Assembly: GCA_965227875.1 (NCBI GenBank)
Contig: OZ245783.1
Location: 930,001-994,000, forward strand
From: G965227875 sp965227875
Lineage (GTDB): Bacteria; Pseudomonadota; Alphaproteobacteria; Rhizobiales; JAJFHC01
Direction of reading: 5' to 3'
DNA: 64,000 nucleotides
Under the pieces are notes generated by a model. It had not been told where the DNA came from, searched no databases, and saw only the letters and a list, made by a program, of their open reading frames with translations. Both the position numbers and the translations under genes were made by a program. The first letter of the stretch is position 1. Each line of letters starts with the position of its first letter. Shown in pieces: positions 17,520-25,402 of this stretch.

Positions 17520-19139
17520 ATGGCCGTGGAGGCGGGCTTGGAATTCGATTATGTCATAGTGGGGGCAGGATCGGCCGGTTGCGTGCTCGCCAACCGGCTT
17601 TCGGCATGCGGCCGCCACACGGTCGCGCTGATCGAGGCGGGCACCCGCGACACTTATCCGTGGATCCACATTCCCGTCGGCTATTTCAAGACGATGGGGA
17701 ACCCGAAGACCGACTGGTGCTACCGGACGGAGCCCGACCCCGGCCTCAACGGCCGGTCGATCGCCTGGCCGCGCGGCAAGGTCCTCGGCGGATCGAGTTC
17801 CATCAACGGCCTGCTCTATGTCCGCGGACAGCCCGAGGACTACGACCACTGGCGGCAGCTCGGCAATACCGGCTGGGGCTGGGACGACGTGCTCCCCCTC
17901 TTCCGCCGCAGCGAGACGTGGGAAGGCGGGGAGGACGATTTCAGGGGCGGCGACGGACCGCTGTCGGTCTCCCGGACCCGCGTGAAGCGCAAGATCATCG
18001 ACCTGTGGATGGACGCCGCGGTCGCCAGCGGATACCCGCGGACGCCCGACTACAACGGTGCCGACCAGGAGGGTGTCGCCTATTTCCAGATGACCACCCG
18101 CCGAGGGCGCCGGTGCAGCGCCGCCGTGGCCTATCTCAAGCCCGCGGCCGGGCGCGAGAACCTCGAGATCCTGACGGGGGCCCACGTCTCCAGGCTCCGG
18201 TTCGAGGGAAGCCGCGCCACCGGTGTGGAGATCATCTCGGCCGGCGAGGCGAAAACCGTCACGGCACGTTCCGAAGTCATCCTCTCGGCCGGCGCCATCG
18301 GCTCGCCGCAGATCCTCATGTTGTCCGGCGTCGGCCCGGCGGACCATCTCCGCGACCTCGCCGTGCCGGTCAAGCGGGACCTGCCCGGCGTCGGCGAGAA
18401 CCTCCAGGACCACCTGCAGGCCCGGCCGGTCTTCAAGTGCACCGCCTCGACGATCAACGTGGAAATCAGCAACGTGGCGAAACAGGCTCTTATCGGCCTG
18501 CGATACGCACTCACGCGGACGGGCCCCATGGCCATGGCCGCCAGCCTCGGGACCGGGTTCCTGCGCACCAGGAACGACCTTGCCACCCCGGACATCCAGT
18601 TTCACGTCCAGCCGTTCAGCGCCGACGACATCGCCGCCGGCCCGCACGGTTTCTCCGCCTTCACGGCCTCCGTGCTTCAGCTGCGGCCCCAGAGCACCGG
18701 CAGGATCCGGCTCAAGTCGCGCGACTCCAAGGCCCATCCCGCCATTCATCCGGGTTACCTGTCGAGCGCCGTCGACTGCGAAACCATCGTCGAAGGCATT
18801 CGCATCGCCCGGCGGATCGCCCGCACCGGGCCCCTCTCCGGCGTCGTGACGGAAGAATACGCACCCGGACCGGGCACGACAGACGAGGACGGCGACGCCA
18901 TCCTCGACTGGGCGCGCAACACCTCGACGACGATCTACCACCCCACCGGAACCTGCAAGATGGGCAGCGACCCCATGGCGGTGGTCGACGACCAGTTGAA
19001 AGTCCACGGAATACGCGGCCTGCGCGTCGCGGACTGTTCGATCATGCCCCAGATCGTCTCGGGCAATACCAACGCACCCGCAATGATGATCGGCGAGAAG
19101 GCGTCCGACCTCATTCTTGCCAGCGCGGGCCACGCATGA
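17520..19139 (+). CDS. GMC-family FAD oxidoreductase (alcohol/choline dehydrogenase type)
   Basis: The 539-residue flavoprotein opens with the Rossmann motif VGAGSAGCVLANRL at about 14-27. The GMC signature 1 follows (PRGKVLGGSSSINGL, about 84-98), and signature 2 is SAGAIGSPQILMLSGVGP near 258. The C-terminal catalytic pair is His474 (TIYHPTGTCKMG) and Asn518 (GNTNAP), as in choline dehydrogenase and related alcohol dehydrogenases. No signal peptide is present. It should oxidise a primary alcohol to an aldehyde, passing electrons to the respiratory chain. It opens the block with the TRAP transporter and a zinc dehydrogenase, so the transported compound or its derivative is the likely substrate. 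Choline itself is not indicated, since no betaine aldehyde dehydrogenase is present. Confidence 0.88.
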   Translation: MAVEAGLEFDYVIVGAGSAGCVLANRLSACGRHTVALIEAGTRDTYPWIHIPVGYFKTMGNPKTDWCYRTEPDPGLNGRSIAWPRGKVLGGSSSINGLLYVRGQPEDYDHWRQLGNTGWGWDDVLPLFRRSETWEGGEDDFRGGDGPLSVSRTRVKRKIIDLWMDAAVASGYPRTPDYNGADQEGVAYFQMTTRRGRRCSAAVAYLKPAAGRENLEILTGAHVSRLRFEGSRATGVEIISAGEAKTVTARSEVILSAGAIGSPQILMLSGVGPADHLRDLAVPVKRDLPGVGENLQDHLQARPVFKCTASTINVEISNVAKQALIGLRYALTRTGPMAMAASLGTGFLRTRNDLATPDIQFHVQPFSADDIAAGPHGFSAFTASVLQLRPQSTGRIRLKSRDSKAHPAIHPGYLSSAVDCETIVEGIRIARRIARTGPLSGVVTEEYAPGPGTTDEDGDAILDWARNTSTTIYHPTGTCKMGSDPMAVVDDQLKVHGIRGLRVADCSIMPQIVSGNTNAPAMMIGEKASDLILASAGHA

Positions 19140-19299
19140 GAGGAGACCGCCAGAAGATCTCCGGACAGAAATCAGGCCCCTGCCGCGCCCCGCGCACGGC
19201 AGCGGGCGACGTTCCATCGGGCCGGTATGTGCGAGCCGGCTCCGCGAGTTGGAACAGGTAACCGTGAACCATCGCACGATCTCTGGGAGGAGACATCCA

Positions 19300-20409
19300 A
19301 TGAGACGTCTTAGAACATTACTGACGGGAACCGCCGTCGCAATCGGCCTGGCGGCGGCTTCGACCATGGCCGCCGCGGATTCGGTCAAGATCCGCGTCCA
19401 ATCGGTCATTCCGGCGAAGGCCGACGAAGTCCACATGCTCAGCGAGTTCGCCAAGGACGTGAGCGACCTGACCAATGGCGAGGTCCAGATCGAGGTCCTT
19501 CCTGCCGGCGCCGTTGTCGGCGTCAAGGAAACCCTCGACGCGGTCGACAAGGGCCTCATCGAGGGCGGGTTCGCCTGGACGCACTACTGGTCCGGCAAAC
19601 ACCCAGCCGCCATGCTGTTCGGTTCGCCGGTGGCGGGCGCGGGTGTCGGCATCGACAACATCGCCTTCGTGTCCTGGTTCCTCTATGGCGGCGGCAAGGA
19701 CCTCTATGACCAGCTCTGGAAGGAAATGGGCGTCAACGTGAAGGGCTTCATGCTGCAGCCCGTCGGACCGGAAGCGCTCGGCTGGTTCAAGGAGCCGATC
19801 GCATCCATGGAGGACTTCCGCAAGTACCGCTTCCGCACGCCTCCGGGCATTCCCGGCCAGACCTACAAGGACATCGGCGTTGCGTCCGTGGCCATGGGCG
19901 GCGGGGATATCCTGCCGGCACTCGAAAAGGGCGTTATCGATGCCGCCGAGTGGTGCTGCCCGAAACCCGACAGCGTGTTCGGCTTCCAGAAGGTGCTCAA
20001 GCACTACTACCTGCAGGGCCTGCACCAGGTTGTCGTGAACGCCGACCTCTACATCAACGGCGATGTCTACAACAAGCTCACCGATCACCAGAAGAAGGCG
20101 ATCGAAGTGGCGGCCAACGCCTCGCTCATCAAGTCCATGAGCTACCGCATCTACGAGAACGGCAAGGCGCTCAAGGACCTCACCGAGAACCACGGCGTGC
20201 AGCTTCACGACACGCCCGCGGACTACTTCCCGGCCTACATGAACGCCGCCAAGGCGTCGCTCGAGAAGAACGCCGCGGACAACGAGTTCTTCGCCAAGGT
20301 CTGGCAGTCACAGAAGGACTTCGCGGCCATCGCCGTTCCGTTCTGGGCCGGCGCCCAGGCATCGAACGCGGCGCTGGGCAAGGCCTTCGCCGACAGCGTG
20401 AAGAAATAG
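19300..20409 (+). CDS. dctP: TRAP transporter periplasmic solute-binding protein, DctP family
   Basis: The 369-residue protein starts at ATG 19300 behind GGGAGGAG. It has a signal peptide cleaved near residue 26 (AAADS). The mature part shows the DctP fold: HMLSEFAKDVSDLTNGEVQIE near the N-terminus, the ligand-contacting arginine segment KYRFRTPPG near 175, and GGGDILPALEKGVIDAAEW near 198-216. The last segment resembles the TakP 2-oxoacid-binding subgroup, where Trp and Glu contact a carboxylate and cation. It captures an organic acid in the periplasm for the DctQM membrane complex encoded next. A strong hairpin after the gene may raise its expression relative to the membrane subunits. Confidence 0.92.
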   Translation: MRRLRTLLTGTAVAIGLAAASTMAAADSVKIRVQSVIPAKADEVHMLSEFAKDVSDLTNGEVQIEVLPAGAVVGVKETLDAVDKGLIEGGFAWTHYWSGKHPAAMLFGSPVAGAGVGIDNIAFVSWFLYGGGKDLYDQLWKEMGVNVKGFMLQPVGPEALGWFKEPIASMEDFRKYRFRTPPGIPGQTYKDIGVASVAMGGGDILPALEKGVIDAAEWCCPKPDSVFGFQKVLKHYYLQGLHQVVVNADLYINGDVYNKLTDHQKKAIEVAANASLIKSMSYRIYENGKALKDLTENHGVQLHDTPADYFPAYMNAAKASLEKNAADNEFFAKVWQSQKDFAAIAVPFWAGAQASNAALGKAFADSVKK

Positions 20410-20439
20410 GGGCGGGTTCGCGAACACCCGGCACGACAA

Positions 20440-20468
20440 ACGGTGGCGCGGCCGTCCCGCGCCACCGT
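20440..20468 (+). terminator. 12-bp perfect hairpin between dctP and dctQ
   Basis: The arms ACGGTGGCGCGG (20440-20451) and its exact complement (20457-20468) enclose a 5-base loop. No U-run follows, so it is more likely an RNA 3'-end stabiliser or partial terminator than a full stop. It would keep dctP mRNA more abundant than dctQM, a common need for binding proteins. Confidence 0.75.
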
Positions 20469-20520
20469 ACACTTCCAAAGACACGCGTTGCGACGGCATT
20501 CGAAGGGGGGAACCGAACGA

Positions 20521-21132
20521 ATGGCCAACGAGATCAACATATCCGAGCTCGACATTTCGGACGAGATGATCGCCGAGCGCCGCGCCGGCGCTCCGGGCGA
20601 CCTGCCCGACGACATGCCGCCCGGCATGGCGCGCACCATCACCATCATCGACACGATCAGCCTGTGGTCCGGCCGGATTTTCTGCTGGATGCTCGTGCCG
20701 CTCATGTTTGGCATGGTCTACGAGGTCTTCATGCGCAAGGTCTTCGTTGCGCCGACCGACTGGGCCTACGACGTCTCGCGCATGCTGTGCGGCGGCATGT
20801 TCATGGCGGGCGCGGGATACGCGCTGATGCGCGGCGTGCACATTCGCGCGGACTTCATCTACCGCAACTGGAGTGCGAAGTTCCAGGGAATGGTCGACGC
20901 GTTCCTCTATGTCGTCCTGTTCTTCCCGGCGATGATCTTCTTTCTCTACATTTCGCTCGAGTACGCCTCCGAGGCGTGGATCCGGTGGGAGCTTTCCATG
21001 GACACGGCCTGGATGGCCCCGGTCGCGCCCGTGCGCACGGCCATGCCGCTGGGTGCGGCGCTCCTGATCATGCAGGGCGTCTCCGAAGTGCTTAAGTCCG
21101 TTTACGCCATTCGCAACAACAGGTGGCCGTGA
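20521..21132 (+). CDS. dctQ: TRAP transporter small membrane subunit DctQ
   Basis: The 203-residue protein starts at ATG 20521, preceded by AAGGGGGG. A soluble N-terminus of about 40 residues is followed by four hydrophobic helices. The segment VYEVFMRKVFVAPTDWAYDVSRML is cut here to its features: the conserved Arg/Lys loop and Trp after helix 1 are typical of DctQ. It pairs with DctM in the inner membrane to import the solute delivered by DctP with sodium. Its stop codon overlaps the dctM ATG by one base (TGATG). Confidence 0.9.
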   Translation: MANEINISELDISDEMIAERRAGAPGDLPDDMPPGMARTITIIDTISLWSGRIFCWMLVPLMFGMVYEVFMRKVFVAPTDWAYDVSRMLCGGMFMAGAGYALMRGVHIRADFIYRNWSAKFQGMVDAFLYVVLFFPAMIFFLYISLEYASEAWIRWELSMDTAWMAPVAPVRTAMPLGAALLIMQGVSEVLKSVYAIRNNRWP

Positions 21133-22454
21133 TGAGTCCCGAAACAATTGGCTTCATCATGATCGCCGTGATGCTTCTGGCGATCTTCGTGGGCTTCCCG
21201 ATCTCCTTCACCCTCATCTTCCTCGGCATCGTCTTCGGCGCCTGGGGCTTCGGCGCGAAGCTCGTCTTCTATCTGATGACGCTGCAGTTCAACAACGTCA
21301 TGCTCGAGCAGACGCTCGCCGCCGTCCCGCTATTCGTCTTCATGGGGATCCTCATGGAGCAGGCCGGTCTCATGGAACGCCTGTTCCGGTCCGTGCAGCT
21401 CATGCTCGCCTCCACCAAGGGCGCGCTCTATATCGCGGTCCTCTTCGTTTCGACGATCTTCGCCGCGGCGACCGGCATCGTCGGTGCCTCCGTGACCATT
21501 CTCGGGATCATGGCCGCAAAGACCATGAACCGCTCGAACTACGACGTGAGGCTGGCGGCCGGCACGATCACCGCGGGGGGGACGCTGGGCATTCTCATAC
21601 CGCCGTCCATCATGCTCGTGGTCATGGGTCCGGTGCTCGAGGTGCCGGTGACGGATCTCTTCGCCGCCGCGATCATACCCGGCATCATGCTCGCTTTCCT
21701 CTATACCGCCTACGCACTGGTGCGGTGCTGGCTCAACCCGGAACTGGGCCCGCCGCTGCCGGAGGAGGAGCGTCCGAACGACTACATGGTGGTGGCGCGC
21801 GAGTTCTTTCTCGGCCTCGTGCCGCCCGCCGCGCTCGTGGCATTCGCCCTCGGTTCGATTCTCTTCGGCTGGGCGACACCGACGGAAGGGGCCGGCTGCG
21901 GTGCCTTCGGCGCGCTGCTGCTCACCCTGGCCTACGGCAAGATGACGCCGTCGCGCTTCCAGGAAGCGCTGATCAAGACGCTCGAGATTTCAGTCCTGAT
22001 CCTCTTCCTCGTCGCCGCCTCGAACTTCTTCGGCGCCGTGTTCTCGCGGCTCGGCACGCCGACCATGCTGACGAACTTCCTGCTGGACATGGATCTGTCG
22101 CAGACCATGGTGCTGGTCATCGTCATGGCGCTGATCTTCGTTCTCGGCTGGCCGCTGGAATGGGTGCCGATCGTGCTCATCATCGTGCCGATCCTGATCC
22201 CGCTGCTGGAGAAGATGGACATCAACCTCACCTGGTTCGGGATCCTGGTGGCGGTCAATTTGCAGACCGCGTGGCTGTCGCCGCCCGTTGCGCTATCGGC
22301 CTACTTCCTGAAGGGAGTGGTGCCGGAGTGGGATCTGAAGGACATCTACATCGGGATGATGCAGTTCATGGTGATCCAGCTGATCGGGCTGGCGCTGATC
22401 CTCATGTTCCCGCAGATCGCCCTCTGGCTGCCCGAGTACATCTACGGCCAGTAG
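21132..22454 (+). CDS. dctM: TRAP transporter large membrane subunit DctM
   Basis: I chose ATG 21132, which shares its A with the dctQ TGA; in-frame GTG codons at 21123 and 21129 are alternatives. The 440-residue protein has about 12 hydrophobic helices and DctM signatures: FVFMGILMEQAGLMERLF near 64, TGIVGASVTILGIMAA near 114, and GGTLGILIPPSIMLVVMG near 150. It forms the sodium-coupled translocation channel with DctQ. The zinc dehydrogenase gene follows after only 4 bp, which ties transport to oxidation. Confidence 0.92.
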   Translation: MSPETIGFIMIAVMLLAIFVGFPISFTLIFLGIVFGAWGFGAKLVFYLMTLQFNNVMLEQTLAAVPLFVFMGILMEQAGLMERLFRSVQLMLASTKGALYIAVLFVSTIFAAATGIVGASVTILGIMAAKTMNRSNYDVRLAAGTITAGGTLGILIPPSIMLVVMGPVLEVPVTDLFAAAIIPGIMLAFLYTAYALVRCWLNPELGPPLPEEERPNDYMVVAREFFLGLVPPAALVAFALGSILFGWATPTEGAGCGAFGALLLTLAYGKMTPSRFQEALIKTLEISVLILFLVAASNFFGAVFSRLGTPTMLTNFLLDMDLSQTMVLVIVMALIFVLGWPLEWVPIVLIIVPILIPLLEKMDINLTWFGILVAVNLQTAWLSPPVALSAYFLKGVVPEWDLKDIYIGMMQFMVIQLIGLALILMFPQIALWLPEYIYGQ

Positions 22455-22458
22455 GACC

Positions 22459-23445
22459 ATGAAAGCACTCGTCTACACGGCCACCATGGAAATGGAGATC
22501 CGCGACGTGCCCGCACCGGACGCCGGCGCCGGACGGGTGGTCCTCGACGTCGCCTGCTGCGGCATCTGCGGGTCCGACATGCACGCCTATCACGGCAAGG
22601 ATCCCCGCCGCGTCCCGCCGCTGGTGCTCGGGCATGAAGCGGCGGGCGTCGCCCGGTCCGGCAAGTTCGCCGGCCGCCGCGTCGTCGTCAATCCGCTCAT
22701 GACCTGCGGGAAATGCGCAGTGTGCCGCGAGGGCCGCGAACATCTGTGTGCCGAGCGCGAACTGATCGGCATGCGCCTGCCTGGCGCCTTTGCCGAGCAG
22801 GTGGCGATCGACGAACGCAACCTGCTGCAAATCCCCGATACGCTGTCGGACACCGAGGCCGCCCTCACCGAACCGCTCGCCTGCGCCGTCCATGCGGTTC
22901 GCCTGGGTCGGGAGCGACTGTTCACGGGCCTGCCGGACGCCCGGATCACGGTGCTGGGCGGCGGCGCCATCGGGCTGTTGTGCGCACTCGTCGCGCGCGA
23001 GGACGGCGCAACCGACATCGCCGTTGCCGAGACAAATGCCCGCCGGCGCGACACCCTGTCCGCGATGCCCGGCCTGTCCGCGTACGATCCCCTCGGCCAG
23101 CCGCCACCGGAGGCCTCAAGCGATCTCGTCATCGATGCGGTAGGTTCGGGCCGGACACGAGCGGCGGCCAGCGCGCTGGCCAAACCGGGTGGCCAGATCG
23201 TTCACATCGGGCTGCAGGACAGCGAACCGGGCCTCGACACCCGGCGCCTTACCCTTCAGGAAATCGGTTTCGTGGGAACCTACTGCTACGACCGTCGCGA
23301 CTTCTCACGGGCCCTCGAACTGCTCGCCAGAGGTCTCGCACGGGACCACCAGTGGCTGGAGACGAGGCCGCTCGACGCGGGAGCACGCTCCTTCGCCGAC
23401 ATCCACGACGGCAAAGCCGCGCCTAAGATCATCCTGCAGATCTGA
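22459..23445 (+). CDS. zinc-dependent medium-chain alcohol dehydrogenase
   Basis: The 328-residue MDR protein has catalytic zinc ligands Cys37 (CGICGSDMH), His59 and Glu60 (LGHEAAG). A structural zinc site is formed by C83, C86, C89 and C97. The NAD(P)-binding Rossmann motif is VLGGGAIGLLCAL at about 170. The C-terminal lobe is somewhat short compared with the usual 340-350 residues. It resembles polyol or threonine dehydrogenase-like members. It begins 4 bp after dctM and likely oxidises an alcohol group of the imported compound or acts after the GMC enzyme. The substrate cannot be read from the sequence. Confidence 0.87.
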   Translation: MKALVYTATMEMEIRDVPAPDAGAGRVVLDVACCGICGSDMHAYHGKDPRRVPPLVLGHEAAGVARSGKFAGRRVVVNPLMTCGKCAVCREGREHLCAERELIGMRLPGAFAEQVAIDERNLLQIPDTLSDTEAALTEPLACAVHAVRLGRERLFTGLPDARITVLGGGAIGLLCALVAREDGATDIAVAETNARRRDTLSAMPGLSAYDPLGQPPPEASSDLVIDAVGSGRTRAAASALAKPGGQIVHIGLQDSEPGLDTRRLTLQEIGFVGTYCYDRRDFSRALELLARGLARDHQWLETRPLDAGARSFADIHDGKAAPKIILQI

Positions 23446-24182
23446 CCCTAATGACTTTGGCAATTATTCCTTTGACGCAATTATGAGGCTGCCGATATCT
23501 AGGGCAAATTCAAAAGCCCTTTCAAGTCGCCCGAGTTTTTTAATCCGTGATTTCTCCAAGCGGCTTCCCGACGATGATATGTGCATCGATCATGGTATGT
23601 CGGTTTGGTACGGCCAGACTACGTCCTCGAATTCAGCGGCACCGGCACCGGGCTTCCCGCGCAAGGCGTGCGCGGTTTTCTTCTCGAATAAACTCAACTA
23701 ATCGACTTTCCGCGAGCCTGAGAAAGTGTAAATGGTGTGGCCATGCTCCATACATTTTCCGGTAGGTGACTGCTGTCAATGTAAACCGGGCCGGGGAAAT
23801 CCCCGGCCCTTTATTCAGACTAGAATTCAAAGCTAAGTTGCCGACGAGGCCACCGTCGCGTGTGGGCTCGGACGAATTCCAGTGCCCCCAACCTTATGCG
23901 ACGGTAGGCCGACACATGGACAAGAGGTCGCATGTCGCTCTCCGTTCTCAGGGATTCCCTTGAAAACGGCCCAAATAAATGCATGATCCAGTTGTGAAAA
24001 AGGGCAAGCATATCCTGACCGTTTCGGCGGAAAGGGTGCCTGCCGGAGCATCGCCGCTATCGCAGCGTCAACCGGCAGGGCTTGCTTGATCTCTTAAAGC
24101 CATAGGTTTCGCGCTCCTAGGCGCCTCCTGTCTGTGGTTCTGTGTCACGCCTGGCGGCCAAACTGTGACGTGACACGCTTGA
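23446..24182. other. 737-bp gene-poor region of lowered G+C
   Basis: No convincing gene is visible; the short frames on both strands lack ribosome sites and coding bias. The segment holds a strong terminator hairpin (23788-23809) and, close to the end of the DUF5343-like gene, an inverted repeat GTGTCACG...CGTGACAC (24142-24149 and 24169-24176) with a 19-base loop. It may be a decayed insertion, but nothing in it is recognisable. Confidence 0.5.
23788..23815 (+). terminator. rho-independent-like terminator
   Basis: A 9-bp perfect stem GGGCCGGGG / CCCCGGCCC with an AAAT loop is followed by TTTATT. It lies 340 bases after the zinc dehydrogenase stop and may end the long catabolic transcript. 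Confidence 0.75.
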
Positions 24183-24887
24183 TTATTCGTCTGGGCTCTG
24201 GTTCCGAATCTTGCGTTTTGCAAGGAATTGCACCAGAGCCCAGATCGATTGCTTCACATCATCATCGATATCAGGCTCCGCCATTAGATCGATGAGTTGA
24301 TACTCAAGTGGCTTTTGGACGTGGTCCCCTTCACTGGTCGTCGCTGGCGGTGGTGGCGGTGGTTGAACACTATTCTCGCCGTTTCCCTCTCCCCTCTGCC
24401 GTTTCGGCTTTGACATTTTCTTGCTGGCAGGCCTGCGATTCTTGAGATGAGACCCAAGCGTCAGTCCACATGTCTCGGCCGCGCTAAGAAAGAAAGAAGC
24501 TGATTTATCTAGAGTGCTTGACGATAGGTCGTACTCGTTCCTCAGAATTTCGTCGAACTTGTGAGGTGTCATCCGTGTTAGATCAACATCAGATGCAAAC
24601 AACGCCGGAAAGCCCGCCTGAATCGCTTCCACGAGAATTTTCTTTTTTTCTGCATCGTTTGCAGCTGCATAACGCTCGAGTCGTTCGCTCGGAGATCCAT
24701 CTTCGTTGATGAGCCCGGTTGCCCGCAGGGATGACAGCAATATGGACTGGATGCCGCCGGAAAGAGTCGGCATCAATGACTTGTCGATATGGGTTGGCAA
24801 TGGTTCTTCATTCAAACCATTGATAAAATTAACAAATGTTCCGAACGGGACATACGGTGGCTTCTGTTTCTTACCGTTATCTGTCAT
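24183..24887 (-). CDS. DUF5343-like protein of unknown function
   Basis: I chose ATG 24887, with GGAG 9 bases upstream, giving 234 residues; an upstream in-frame ATG at 24929 is possible. The N-terminal half (PYVPFGTFVNFINGL, LLSSLRATGLINEDGSPSE, KFDEILRNEYDL, SASFFLSAAETCGL) matches what I recall of the DUF5343 family. This is a helical, winged-helix-like domain often seen near mobile or defence genes. The middle is basic and low-complexity (KKMSKPKRQRGEG, then a run of six prolines), and the C-terminus is an acidic helical segment. The gene is alone, flanked by more than 500 bases of non-coding DNA on each side and lower in G+C than its neighbours, consistent with transfer. Function unknown. 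Confidence 0.68.
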   Translation of the reverse strand: MTDNGKKQKPPYVPFGTFVNFINGLNEEPLPTHIDKSLMPTLSGGIQSILLSSLRATGLINEDGSPSERLERYAAANDAEKKKILVEAIQAGFPALFASDVDLTRMTPHKFDEILRNEYDLSSSTLDKSASFFLSAAETCGLTLGSHLKNRRPASKKMSKPKRQRGEGNGENSVQPPPPPPATTSEGDHVQKPLEYQLIDLMAEPDIDDDVKQSIWALVQFLAKRKIRNQSPDE

Positions 24888-25402
24888 TGAGTCCGCTCCA
24901 AATTTTGCGCCGTTAGACCCATGTAGCAAATTCGGATGCCACCGTCAATTTGCGGCGCGCAAAAATGGAGAAAATCTAGTGCAAAAATGCGCGAAAATTT
25001 CGATCGGGACGTCTGGCGCCGTTTTGCGGCAAATAGCGTTCCTGGATTGCACCGGCCGTTCGGTGTTTGCTGTCATTCCAGAAAAATCCTCAGAGTACTT
25101 ACTTGGAGCACGTGGCCTGCCAATGTCGGTATATCCCTTTGACGATGCGTTTGAGGTCGATCCTCAGGCCAAAGAGGTTACGTGCTCCACACATCTCCAC
25201 CCCCTTGAGGGAACCTCCCGAGCGCGGGAGAACTTGTTTCAAAGAGACATTTCTCTTCAATTTTTCATTTCCCTAGCTAAATGAAAGTCCAATTCGAAAT
25301 GATTCCCGCAATTTCAGCGAGTCTACCGATTCGACAGACTCAGGAGAATGATTAATACTGATATTCTGTTTGACATAGTCACACACAAACAGGGGGCATG
25401 AA
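24888..25402. other. 515-bp region without a supported gene
   Basis: Short plus-strand frames here are not credible. The region should hold the promoter of the DUF5343-like gene (left) and of the SGNH hydrolase gene (right). A small hairpin CTCCCG-AGCG-CGGGAG lies at 25215-25230. A TTGACA-like element (25368 region) precedes the hydrolase start. Composition is close to 50% G+C. Confidence 0.45.

Noticed and set aside
24706..25284. Plus-strand frame of 192 codons partly opposite the DUF5343-like gene
   Set aside because: No ribosome site, no recognisable motif, and half lies antisense to a better-supported gene.
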